From the NCBI RefSeq assembly GCF_900411375.1, contig NZ_LS423006.1, positions 1 to 64,000 on the forward strand: DNA of 64,000 nucleotides, written 5' to 3'. The notes beneath the pieces were generated by a model. That model was given only the letters and a program-made list of their open reading frames with translations, did not search any database and was not told the origin of the DNA. Source of the stretch: Lentilactobacillus raoultii (GTDB lineage Bacteria; Bacillota; Bacilli; Lactobacillales; Lactobacillaceae). Each line of letters opens with the position of its first letter. Position 1 is the first letter of the stretch. The translations under genes were made by a program, and so were the position numbers. Positions 40,891-49,216 of this stretch are shown in pieces.

Positions 40891-41427
40891 TTAGCCTAAT
40901 AATTTATCTTTAATTCGCTCAAATTGAGGCGAAATGAAGGCAAGATAAATAATCGCAATTTGGATCGGCGTGATGACAATTTCTTTTAACAGACGAATCG
41001 GTAAATAACCCATAAATGGTGTATGCCACATCATACTTAACCAAAGGGTATTCAAAATTGTATTCACAAAAATTGCGATAATTAGTTGCGAAAAAATAAC
41101 TTTTGTCAAGGTAAATTCCTGACGATAAAAGAAGAGACCGTAAATGGTGGCTCCCAAAATGGCTGAAATCGTAAAGCCGGGATTATAAACGCCGCCGGAA
41201 GTTAATGTGCCGATAATATCTGATAATGCCGCAATCACCGATGACCACAGTGGCCCATACAAATAGCTGGCGGCTGCGATAATGATGAATCCAAAGCCGA
41301 TTTGAATTGACTTTGTCCCAACAGTAAATCGATCAACAATTAAACCCAGTGCTAGCAGTAACGAAAGCACCGCAACATCTAACGTCCGAAGCTTATGAAA
41401 GCCTAAAGATAATGACTTCATGATCAT
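40891..41427 (-). CDS. folT: folate ECF transporter substrate-binding subunit
   Basis: 178 residues from the ATG at 41427, 5 bases after AGGAG; the longer frame lacks a site. Six hydrophobic helices. LDVAVLSLLLALGLIVDRFTVGT, IGFGFIIIAAASYLYGPLWSSVIAALSDIIGTL and FHPGFTIS-like YNPGFTISAILGATIYG identify an ECF S component of the FolT type. Binds folate and works with the shared EcfAA'T module encoded elsewhere. A THF-type riboswitch and an SD-sequestering hairpin precede it. Confidence 0.9.
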   Translation of the reverse strand: MIMKSLSLGFHKLRTLDVAVLSLLLALGLIVDRFTVGTKSIQIGFGFIIIAAASYLYGPLWSSVIAALSDIIGTLTSGGVYNPGFTISAILGATIYGLFFYRQEFTLTKVIFSQLIIAIFVNTILNTLWLSMMWHTPFMGYLPIRLLKEIVITPIQIAIIYLAFISPQFERIKDKLLG

Positions 41428-41432
41428 GACAT

Positions 41433-41445
41433 CTCCTAGAAGGAG
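41433..41445 (-). promoter_or_regulatory. hairpin sequestering the folT ribosome binding site
   Basis: On the minus strand CTCCT (41445-41441), loop TCT, AGGAG (41437-41433), the last being the folT Shine-Dalgarno sequence. It explains how ligand-dependent folding upstream could control translation. Confidence 0.7.
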
Positions 41446-41481
41446 CTCACCAATATTTAGAGAAAAACGAACTAAATAAAA

Positions 41482-41591
41482 TGGCGAATGCGAAAACAAT
41501 ACCGCAACCAATCGACAAGTCGAAGTTGATTGGCTTTCGTTCGAAGTTCACATTCCGTCCCTTCGACACTTAACGCATTGCTTCCTACCCC
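41482..41591 (-). ncRNA. tetrahydrofolate (THF) riboswitch upstream of folT
   Basis: On the minus strand the leader carries GGGTAG, CAATGCGTTAAGTG, a CGAAG...CTTCG hairpin enclosing GGGACGGAATGTG, ACGAAAGCC, and TTGCGGTATTGTTTTCGCAT. The GCGUUAAGUG block, the GCGGU-AUUG closing strand (pairing with CAAUGC) and the position before folT agree with THF-I riboswitches of Lactobacillales and clostridia. Outer helix P1 is weak in my reading. Confidence 0.7.
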
Positions 41592-41630
41592 ATAATTTTT
41601 GATAACTATTAAAGTGTATCATATTAAGTA

Positions 41631-41680
41631 AAAAAAACAATCACTTCGTCCGACTTTTTCCGAACAATTTAGTGATTATT
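41631..41680 (-). terminator. terminator of the marR-degV operon
   Basis: On the minus strand AATCACT...AGTGATTGTTTTTTTT with inner TTCGGA/TCGGAC partial pairing, about 30 bases after degV. Confidence 0.75.
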
Positions 41681-41709
41681 TTTGAAATCGTTAAGTTTTA
41701 CGTTTTACT

Positions 41710-42582
41710 TTAAAGTTGATCCTGCTCAAAATCCCGAAGCCAGGCTAATGCCAAAGCCTTATCGCCTAAGTGAGTGCCAATGACCGGCCCGAAATAACTT
41801 TGCTCAATAGGCATTTGAGGATACAGCCCATGAATCTTTTCGGTCCATTCAGCTCCTGCTTTAGGATCATGACCATTAATGACTAATGCCCGTAATGGGT
41901 AAGTTGCTTTTTGCTGGGCTGCTGCAAATAGTTCTTCTACCCGCTTCAGCGCCTTTTTTCTTGAACGAACCTTATCAAAAGCAACAATTTCATTACTTTT
42001 ATCATCAAAAGTAAGTAACGGCTTAATCTTAAGGATGCCACCAATAAACGCTGAAGCATTGGATAAGCGGCCGCCACGAACCAAATTTTGTAAATCATCT
42101 ACAACAAAAAGTTCGTCAATTGTTGCCCTTAGCCCATCTAAGTATTGAATAATTGTTTCAGGATCCCGACCCAGTCGAGCCATTTTACTGGCCTGAATTG
42201 CCAAATAACCCATGAGTTTGACGGTAATTTTCGAGTCATAGGGAATTACTTTAATTCGATCAATTTGAGGAGCCAAATTAGCAATGGATTGATAAAAACC
42301 GGAAATTGTACTTGCTAAATGAATGCTGATAACAGTATCATATCCCTTGTCAGCAAGCGAGTTGTATAGGTCAACCATTTCGCCAATGGGTGCTTGGGAG
42401 GTACTTGGAAATGAATTCGAATTTTTTAATTTGTCATAAAACTCTTCCGTATTAAGATCGACGCCCTCTCGATATTCATGGCCATCGATTATCACTGGCA
42501 TTGGAACGACCGTTATGTGATATTTTTCAACTTCATCTTTAGTCAGATAAGCTGTACTGTCAGTGACTATCGCAATTTTCAT
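41710..42582 (-). CDS. DegV family fatty-acid-binding protein
   Basis: 290 residues from the ATG at 42582, 5 bases after AGGTGA. IAIVTDSTAYL, FPSTSQAPIGEMVDLY, VISIHLASTISGFYQSI and LVRGGRLSNASAFIGGILKIKPLL are the DegV signatures. Relatives are FakB proteins that present fatty acids to the kinase FakA for phospholipid synthesis. Co-transcribed with the MarR regulator 17 bases upstream. Confidence 0.9.
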   Translation of the reverse strand: MKIAIVTDSTAYLTKDEVEKYHITVVPMPVIIDGHEYREGVDLNTEEFYDKLKNSNSFPSTSQAPIGEMVDLYNSLADKGYDTVISIHLASTISGFYQSIANLAPQIDRIKVIPYDSKITVKLMGYLAIQASKMARLGRDPETIIQYLDGLRATIDELFVVDDLQNLVRGGRLSNASAFIGGILKIKPLLTFDDKSNEIVAFDKVRSRKKALKRVEELFAAAQQKATYPLRALVINGHDPKAGAEWTEKIHGLYPQMPIEQSYFGPVIGTHLGDKALALAWLRDFEQDQL

Positions 42583-42599
42583 TAATTTCACCTGCTCAA

Positions 42600-43013
42600 T
42601 TAAATTCTATCAAGACTTTGTTCCAACCGATTAATCAAAATTTTTAATAAATTCTTTTCTTCATTAGTCCAGTGACTAAATACTTGTTCCTGAAAGCCTT
42701 CAACTTCCTGTTGGACTCGTTGGCTTGATTCGGTTCCCTTATCCGTTACGCTGTAAATTAACTGACGTTTATCTTTGCCAACAGCAGTTTTAGCCAACAT
42801 TTCTTTAACAAGTAACCGTTTTAACTGTCTTGATAATGTTGAAATGTCTAATTTAGTAACTTCAGACAACGCTTCTTGAGTTGTCTGACCATTAATCACG
42901 TAGTTAAGAAGTTTCCATTCTGAAATTGTTAAATTTTGTGCTTTGGTAATCTTCATCAGCTTTGCGCGATGATTTTTTGCGGCAGAGCTTAAAGCAACAA
43001 GAATATCTTTCAT
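42600..43013 (-). CDS. MarR family regulator
   Basis: 137 residues from the ATG at 43013, 8 bases after GGAGGTC; the longer frame has no site. Winged helix with TISEWKLLNYVINGQTTQEALSEVTKLDISTLSRQLKRLLVKEMLAK and DKRQLIYSVTDKG in the wing. Linked to DegV, which suggests control of fatty acid uptake or lipid genes (inference). Confidence 0.85.
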   Translation of the reverse strand: MKDILVALSSAAKNHRAKLMKITKAQNLTISEWKLLNYVINGQTTQEALSEVTKLDISTLSRQLKRLLVKEMLAKTAVGKDKRQLIYSVTDKGTESSQRVQQEVEGFQEQVFSHWTNEEKNLLKILINRLEQSLDRI

Positions 43014-43171
43014 TCTGAAAAGACCTCCGAAAAAATAGTATACGCTATTTGGTAATGAGATACAAAAAGCATCATTTCTTCTCAGCACCTATTGCTTGCC
43101 TCTACCCTTAGCATCAAGTCTTAAAGTGCGGTATACTAGTAACTGCTATATATACGAAAGAGAGTGATACA

Positions 43172-44893
43172 ATGTCATTCGACGGATCTTTTATCCATTC
43201 AATGAGACAAGAACTGGCGGCCTTGCTTCAAACCGGACGGGTTAGCCGGATTAATCAACCTTATCCAAATGAACTGATTTTAACCATCAGAGCTCACGGG
43301 AAAAATCATCAATTGCTCTTATCGGCTAATCCAACTTACGCCAGAGTGCAAATCACCCAAATTCCCTATGTAAATCCTGCGGTTCCAACTAATTTCGCAA
43401 TGATTATGAGAAAGCATCTTAATGGGGCGATCCTAACCGAAATCAAGCAACTGGAAAATGACCGGGTTTTACATTTTGGCTTTACGGGACGCAATGAATT
43501 GGGTGACCAGACAAAGTTACTACTAATTGTCGAAATTATGGCACGACACAGTAACATTACATTAGTTAACCAGGCCGACAATAAAATTATTGACGCGATC
43601 AAACACGTTGGCTCAGATGTTAATCGTTATCGATTACTATTGCCCGGTGCCATTTATATTAATCCGCCTAAACAAACATTGCAAAATCCATTTACCAAAA
43701 GCTCATTCGACGACATTAGTCAATTATTGATTGATTACCCGAATGTCGATGTGTTAGCAGGTGCACTTCAAAAAACTATTCAAGGACTTGGCAAAGACAC
43801 TGCAATGGCTTTGGCAAAGACCCTTCACAAGGATTCAAATGTTGAAAAAAACTTCAAAACTTTCTTTCAACAATTTAATGCACCAAAGCCAACGTTGAGC
43901 CATATTGGTACTAACAAGATTAATTTTACCGCATTTCCGTATCCAGATACAGATAAAAATGAGGAATATTCGAGCTTAAGTGATCTTTTGGACGCCTACT
44001 TTGCCAATCGAGCCCAACGTGATCGAGTTCGTGAGCAAGGTGCCGTTTTAATCCAAGTGGTTAAAAAACAGTTAAAGAAAAATCGTACCAAGCTCAAACG
44101 GCTGAAAAAAGATCTCCAAGCAACCGAGAACGCGGATGAATATCGTATTAAGGGTGAAATCTTAACAACTTACCTTAATCGGGTTAACAGAGGAATGACG
44201 TCCATTGAGCTGCCAAACTATTATGAAAACAATGCGCCAATTAAAATCAAGCTTTCCAATCAACAATCTCCCTCTGAAAATGCTCAAAAATACTTCAAAC
44301 GCTATCAGAAGTTAAAGAGTGCGGTTAAATTTTTGAATGAACAAATTCAACTGACAGCCCAGGAGATTGATTATTTTGAAAATATTCAATCTCAAATTGA
44401 GTTGGCTAAGCCCGAAGACTTGGTTGATATTCGGTATGAATTGGAGCAAGGACACTATTTAAAAGATCATGAACAGCATAAAAAGAAAAAGCATAAACGT
44501 CGAAAAATTAATCGACCAGAAAAATTCACATCAACTGACGGTACTGAAATCTTGGTCGGTAAAAACAATCTGCAAAATGAACGGTTAACAATGCATACTG
44601 CGGATAAACGAGAAACGTGGCTTCACACAAAAAACATTCCCGGCTCTCATGTTATCATCCGAAGCTTTGATCCATCACAAACAACGATCGAAGAAGCTGC
44701 CAACCTTGCCGCTTACTTTTCGAAGGCTCAGCACGCCACTAAAGTACCGGTTGATTATACAAAGGTTAAAAACATTCGTAAACCTAACGGGACCAAACCT
44801 GGTTATGTGATTTATGATAGTCAACAAACTTTGTTGGTAACACCGGATCCAAAATTAATTAACCAATTATCAGAAGCCACTAAAACTAAATAA
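43172..44893 (+). CDS. rqcH: RqcH/NFACT ribosome quality control protein
   Basis: 573 residues. NFACT-N domain at the start (MSFDGSFIHSMRQELAALL, RISRINQPYPNEL-like), central coiled coil (about 285-430, rich in Lys, Glu, Gln), and C-terminal NFACT-R domain with RETWLHTKNIPGSHVIIR and KPGYVIYDSQQTLLVTPD. Homologues bind the 50S subunit with peptidyl-tRNA and add alanine tails; older annotation is fibronectin-binding protein FbpA. GAAAGAGAG precedes the ATG. Confidence 0.92.
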   Translation: MSFDGSFIHSMRQELAALLQTGRVSRINQPYPNELILTIRAHGKNHQLLLSANPTYARVQITQIPYVNPAVPTNFAMIMRKHLNGAILTEIKQLENDRVLHFGFTGRNELGDQTKLLLIVEIMARHSNITLVNQADNKIIDAIKHVGSDVNRYRLLLPGAIYINPPKQTLQNPFTKSSFDDISQLLIDYPNVDVLAGALQKTIQGLGKDTAMALAKTLHKDSNVEKNFKTFFQQFNAPKPTLSHIGTNKINFTAFPYPDTDKNEEYSSLSDLLDAYFANRAQRDRVREQGAVLIQVVKKQLKKNRTKLKRLKKDLQATENADEYRIKGEILTTYLNRVNRGMTSIELPNYYENNAPIKIKLSNQQSPSENAQKYFKRYQKLKSAVKFLNEQIQLTAQEIDYFENIQSQIELAKPEDLVDIRYELEQGHYLKDHEQHKKKKHKRRKINRPEKFTSTDGTEILVGKNNLQNERLTMHTADKRETWLHTKNIPGSHVIIRSFDPSQTTIEEAANLAAYFSKAQHATKVPVDYTKVKNIRKPNGTKPGYVIYDSQQTLLVTPDPKLINQLSEATKTK

Positions 44894-44897
44894 AATT

Positions 44898-44937
44898 AAA
44901 AACCAACTTTACTCGTAATAAGGCAAAGTTGGTTTTT
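44898..44937. terminator. bidirectional terminator between rqcH and the CarB-like gene
   Basis: AAAAACCAACTTT (44898-44910) and AAAGTTGGTTTTT (44925-44937) pair perfectly. Confidence 0.9.
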
Positions 44938-44940
44938 AGT

Positions 44941-47475
44941 TTAAACATTATTCTTTTCAGCTAAATCAAGGGCGTTTTCAACATTTTTAAAAGAAAGTGA
45001 CGCACCTACCTCTTGAGTAGATGTCCCATCCTTTCGATTGGACTGAAGTTCTCTAAATGGAAAGACTGCCTCCATAACAGCGTATCGCTGATGCTGCCCT
45101 AGTTGGTAGTATTCAGAAAGCTGATCAACATCCAGCACACCCAAGTATTTCTTGACTAAAGCATCAATCCAATTAACGCCTGTCGTTTTATTCAAGAAAG
45201 CCGATTCAGTAATTCGAATTGGTCGAATACCGGCAAACTGATAACCATTATGATCGGTCTTTTTAAATAAAACTTGAACCAAGCCCTGCCAATAACGCGT
45301 GTCGATTTGTTGGATAGCCGTTTGAATTAACCCATCTTCATACTTTTCCCAATTCGACATTGGTTGCTGATAGTCATTAATATAACGCAAATCAGTCCGA
45401 TGACTTCGGGTATAAAATGAAATAGTTGTAATAGGCAAGATCCGATCGTTATCAATAAACAAATCAACAGCTTCTGTGGCTTCCCGTTGCTTGTATTCAG
45501 CAACTTTTTGATCTGGCGGCAATACCACGATATTTAAATCCGCAAATTCTTTTAATTTTTTTGAAAGATAATGTCGATTTCCAGGCAGAAAAATAATATC
45601 CGGATTTTCCAAATTAATAATGTTTAAAATATTTCCCAACTGAATCGGCTCGATGTATTGCTTATCGCTTAATGCCGGTGCCAATGAAATCGCATTTGGA
45701 TTGGTATTCATAATAATGGTTTGGTAACCGGCTTTTTTAGTTGTGTTAAGAATTTGAGCCGTATAGTAATCTGCAGCGGCATTCGGCCCAAGTTGATTAC
45801 CCCCTCGGCCAATCACCAACGCTGTTTTCCCAGAACACGGTTGACTCTCGTTTTCTAACTCATAACTGCTATAGAAAACGTTGGTTGCTTCAATGAATTC
45901 ACCAGCGCTTGGCTCGATTTCCTTAAAGGTCACCCTTTGTTTCGCATTCCTGTTCATTCGTTCAATCGTTGAGATGTTGACATTCCAAAGTTCAGCCAGC
46001 ATGCCGTCACCAAAGCCGTACTTATGGCCAACCTCAACGGCAGTCGGCGAGAGTGGGTTGTTAATAACAAAATCCTGTGCCCTTAACAACTGATTCATTT
46101 TATAAAAATAAAAGCGATCAATTTTAGTTAACTCAGAAAGTTCATCAATGGAAAATCCTCGACGTAGTGCTTCCATTAAAATAAGAATTCGACTTGCTAA
46201 AGGATGAATCAGCTGGTTGATGACATCATCGTCATTCACCTTTGAAACGCTGGGTAAAATATCGCGAGGCGAAAACTGCGAACTGTGCATGGCTTTCATA
46301 ATGGCTTCCTCAACAGTTCTGCCAACACCAATTGTAGAACCAACCGATTTCATCAATGTATTGAGATGCTGATCAACATCCGGAATATCTCTGAATGGCC
46401 ACAATGGGATTCTCACGACAACGTGATCCATCGTTGGTTCCATAAATGGTAAATACTTACTGTACTTTTCGGGTAATCTGACCTCTGGCAATGCGTAGCC
46501 CATTTCGAGCAGAGTCGAGACATATGATAGAGGATACCCCGTTGATTTTGCAGCTAAAAGAGAATTTCTTGTGAAAAATGGGCTGACTTTAGTAATAAAA
46601 TAACTGGAATCAGTTCGACTTTGTGCAAATTGTATATGACAAGTTCCCGTTATATTAATAGCATCCATAATTCGAAAAGTAGCTGTTCTCAACGTTTGAT
46701 ATTCTTGATTAATTAATGTTTGGGTAGGTGCAAAAATAATTGAATCTCCAGAGTGAATACCGATTGGATCCATGTCTTCTAAACCGGATATCAATAATTT
46801 ATTACCATTTTCATCTCGAACAGCCACCATTTCAATTTCTTTATAACCAACGATACTTTGTTCAATTGACACCCGTTTAATATAAGTTCGCTTAAAACTA
46901 ATCTCCAGAGCATCTTCCAGCTCATCCGTATTATTGCAGATAAACCGACTGGTATCGTGGCTAGCTGATAGTGGTTTAACGATTACTGGAAAGCCGACAT
47001 CTCGCACGAAATCCATGGCTTCATCCTCATCAGCGACAATTTTGGATGCAATAATCGGTTCATCAGTTTCGAGCAAAAGTTCTCTTAATTTTTGATTATC
47101 CAGCACTTTTCTCAGATCAATCGGGCGAATTCCCAATAGTTTAATGTGGTTATTGGTTAAGACGTCACTTTCTTCTAATTGCCAAGCCACTTGCATGGCA
47201 TTTAACCCGCCAATTTTAGGCATAATTGCATCAGGTTTTTCTTTTTCAATGATATTAACAACGTTTTGAAAATTAACTTCTTGAACATAAACGTCAGCTG
47301 GTTGGACCTCTTCACTAGCAAAAGAGAACGGATTATTATCGACATATATCACACGTGTACCGGTTTTTTTAATTGCCATCAATCGTTCATAGGCGGCCGC
47401 ATCCAATTCATTTTCATGACCGATGTTCGTTGGGCCACCGCCGAGCAAAAGAAGTTTTTTAATAGTCATCGTCAT
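44941..47475 (-). CDS. CarB-like carbamoyl phosphate synthase large-chain pseudoenzyme
   Basis: 844 residues from the ATG at 47475 (AAGGG upstream), against about 1060 for CarB. Homology is clear: KKLLLLGGGP, KPDAIMPKIGG, GLEDMDPIGIHSGDSII, LAAKSTGYPLS, the helical middle domain FSIDELSELTKID, then ALVIGRGGNQLGP and TIIMNTNP. But in the first ATP-grasp the glycine loop is lost (SASHDTSR, 170-177) and the E-x-N-x-R metal/ATP motif reads K296, S298, F300. The second ATP-grasp is reduced to about 110 residues without motifs, and the C-terminal allosteric domain is missing. Carbamoyl phosphate synthesis is very unlikely. Frame intact and overlapping the CarA-like gene by 17 bases, so a retained non-catalytic role is inferred. 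Confidence 0.8.
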   Translation of the reverse strand: MTMTIKKLLLLGGGPTNIGHENELDAAAYERLMAIKKTGTRVIYVDNNPFSFASEEVQPADVYVQEVNFQNVVNIIEKEKPDAIMPKIGGLNAMQVAWQLEESDVLTNNHIKLLGIRPIDLRKVLDNQKLRELLLETDEPIIASKIVADEDEAMDFVRDVGFPVIVKPLSASHDTSRFICNNTDELEDALEISFKRTYIKRVSIEQSIVGYKEIEMVAVRDENGNKLLISGLEDMDPIGIHSGDSIIFAPTQTLINQEYQTLRTATFRIMDAINITGTCHIQFAQSRTDSSYFITKVSPFFTRNSLLAAKSTGYPLSYVSTLLEMGYALPEVRLPEKYSKYLPFMEPTMDHVVVRIPLWPFRDIPDVDQHLNTLMKSVGSTIGVGRTVEEAIMKAMHSSQFSPRDILPSVSKVNDDDVINQLIHPLASRILILMEALRRGFSIDELSELTKIDRFYFYKMNQLLRAQDFVINNPLSPTAVEVGHKYGFGDGMLAELWNVNISTIERMNRNAKQRVTFKEIEPSAGEFIEATNVFYSSYELENESQPCSGKTALVIGRGGNQLGPNAAADYYTAQILNTTKKAGYQTIIMNTNPNAISLAPALSDKQYIEPIQLGNILNIINLENPDIIFLPGNRHYLSKKLKEFADLNIVVLPPDQKVAEYKQREATEAVDLFIDNDRILPITTISFYTRSHRTDLRYINDYQQPMSNWEKYEDGLIQTAIQQIDTRYWQGLVQVLFKKTDHNGYQFAGIRPIRITESAFLNKTTGVNWIDALVKKYLGVLDVDQLSEYYQLGQHQRYAVMEAVFPFRELQSNRKDGTSTQEVGASLSFKNVENALDLAEKNNV

Positions 47476-48550
47476 TATAATCCCTTCTTCTTGCCATAAA
47501 TTCTGTAAAGTCATCAAACAAACCGACACTATCTTTAGGGCCGGGAGCCCCATCCGGAGAAAATTGAACTGAGAATGCCGGATAATCTCGATGGCGAAGT
47601 CCTTGAACCGTTCCATTAACTAAATCAATATGGGTGATAAACATCTTAGCATGGTCAATTGACTTTGAATCCACAGCGTAACCCTGTTCCTGACCAGAAA
47701 AGAAGATTTCATTTGTAATGATTTCACGAATCGGGTGATTGCTGCCATGATGTTCAACTCGTAATTGGCTGACTTTAGCCCCATTGGCCATTGCAAATAA
47801 TTCGTGTCCCAACCCAATTCCCAGTAATGGGACCTGAGTTTGAACTTCACGAATCATTTGCAAAACAGACTCCGGTAAATTTCCTGGTGCCCCGGGACCG
47901 GTAGATAAAACAACGCCATCCGGATCTAAATCCAGAATTGTTTCACTTGTCGAATTCCACGGGACTACCGTGACATTACAATCCCGCTTGGAAAGTTCTC
48001 GAAGAATCCCGCTTTTCAGACCAAAATCAACAACAATCACATTAGCACCTTCGTCTGGATTAGGGTACGGCTTAGGAGTGGCTACTTGAGCAACTTGTTG
48101 ATTGGTTAACACGGTAGCATGCAACTGATCAAAAGCATGTTCATCGGCAACGTCAACGATACTTGCCATCATATTACCCTTTTGTTGAAGATGCCGTCTA
48201 ATTTGCCGAGTATCCACATCGTAAATTCCGGGAATCCTATGCCGCTTTAAATATCGATCCAGGGAAATGCGTTTGAAATGGTCAGTTGCCAAATTTTCGT
48301 ATTCCCGGACAATGACACCCTTTGCAGACGGCAAAACGGACTCGTACGCATTCTGCGCGAGTCCTGTATTGCCGATTGAAGTTTGGGTAAAAACAATAAT
48401 TTGGTTGTGATAAATTTGATTGGAAATGATTTCCTGATACCCATTCATGGTGGAGTTGGCAACCAATTCACCCGTCGTTGTTGCAAGAGACCCAAAAGCC
48501 TTACCTGCATAAGCGGAACCATCTTCTAATATCAAATATCTTTGCGTCAT
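47459..48550 (-). CDS. CarA-like glutaminase-subunit pseudoenzyme
   Basis: 363 residues, normal CarA length. N-terminal domain (LEDGSAYAGKAFG, TMNGYQEIISN, GIYDVDTRQIRRHL) and C-terminal class I amidotransferase fold (VVLSTGPGAPGN, HHGSNHPI, GYAVDSKS, AFSVQFSPDGAPGPKDS). The catalytic nucleophile is gone: GICLGHQ of the family reads GIGLGHE, with G246 in place of Cys. The His-Pro-Glu of the triad reads S331-P332-D333. Glutamine hydrolysis is therefore ruled out by known chemistry. AAGGAG precedes the ATG. Follows pyrR by 27 bases, where active pyr genes lie in other bacteria. Confidence 0.85.
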   Translation of the reverse strand: MTQRYLILEDGSAYAGKAFGSLATTTGELVANSTMNGYQEIISNQIYHNQIIVFTQTSIGNTGLAQNAYESVLPSAKGVIVREYENLATDHFKRISLDRYLKRHRIPGIYDVDTRQIRRHLQQKGNMMASIVDVADEHAFDQLHATVLTNQQVAQVATPKPYPNPDEGANVIVVDFGLKSGILRELSKRDCNVTVVPWNSTSETILDLDPDGVVLSTGPGAPGNLPESVLQMIREVQTQVPLLGIGLGHELFAMANGAKVSQLRVEHHGSNHPIREIITNEIFFSGQEQGYAVDSKSIDHAKMFITHIDLVNGTVQGLRHRDYPAFSVQFSPDGAPGPKDSVGLFDDFTEFMARRRDYNDDDY

Positions 48551-48577
48551 AATGACTCCTTACTACCATGATAAAGA

Positions 48578-49111
48578 TTACTTAATCAATTCGACTGCAT
48601 CTTTATCATCAATTTCTGAAACATAAACCTTAATTTTTTCTTTTTGAGAACTTGGAATATTTTTGCCAACAAAATCTGCTCGGATTGGCAATTCACGGTG
48701 GCCGCGATCAACTAATACAGCCAAATTAATGCTTTTTGGGCGACCTAAATCCATTACAGCTGATAAAGCAGCTCTCACAGTTCGACCTGTGTACAAAACA
48801 TCGTCTACCAGAATGACTCGTTTACCTTCAACGGAAAAATCAATTTTGTTATTGGACATTTTAACGTCGGTACTAAGTGAATCGTGTTCAATATCGTCAC
48901 GATAATTCGTAATATCAAGCTCACCAACCGGAATGGTAACGTTTTCCAGTTGCTGAAGCCGATCAGCAATTCGATTTGCTAAGAAAATTCCTCTGGTTTT
49001 AATGCCAATCAAAACCAGATCTTCAACACCTTTGTTTTTTTCGACAATTTCATAAGTAATTCGGGTTAATGCCCGTTGCATTGCCATTTTGTCTAAAATT
49101 ATTTTGCCCAT
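48578..49111 (-). CDS. pyrR: PyrR, pyrimidine operon attenuator / uracil phosphoribosyltransferase
   Basis: 177 residues from the ATG at 49111, 8 bases after AGGAG (a GTG one codon earlier is possible). PRPP-binding motif [39 protein letters not shown] and [21 protein letters not shown] are typical PyrR. In relatives it binds pyr mRNA leaders with UMP. No clear PyrR-binding loop was seen in the 102 bases upstream. A strong promoter precedes it. Confidence 0.92.
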   Translation of the reverse strand: MGKIILDKMAMQRALTRITYEIVEKNKGVEDLVLIGIKTRGIFLANRIADRLQQLENVTIPVGELDITNYRDDIEHDSLSTDVKMSNNKIDFSVEGKRVILVDDVLYTGRTVRAALSAVMDLGRPKSINLAVLVDRGHRELPIRADFVGKNIPSSQKEKIKVYVSEIDDKDAVELIK

Positions 49112-49183
49112 CACTAAATCTCCTCATAAATGATTTGGTTGTTGATTTAATACAGAAAAATCGGAAGATAGCTTATCCACTCC

Positions 49184-49212
49184 AGAATATGGAAGTCATC
49201 CGCCATTGTCAA
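49184..49212 (-). promoter_or_regulatory. pyrR promoter
   Basis: On the minus strand TTGACA (49212-49207), 17-base spacer, TATTCT (49189-49184), about 70 bases upstream of pyrR. It allows pyrR and the CarA/CarB-like pair to be transcribed separately from lspA-rluD. Confidence 0.75.
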
Positions 49213-49216
49213 GATT

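Noticed and set aside
49112-49216. PyrR-binding anti-antiterminator in the pyrR leader
   Set aside because: I could not find the conserved PyrR-binding loop or a terminator/antiterminator pair in this short spacer.
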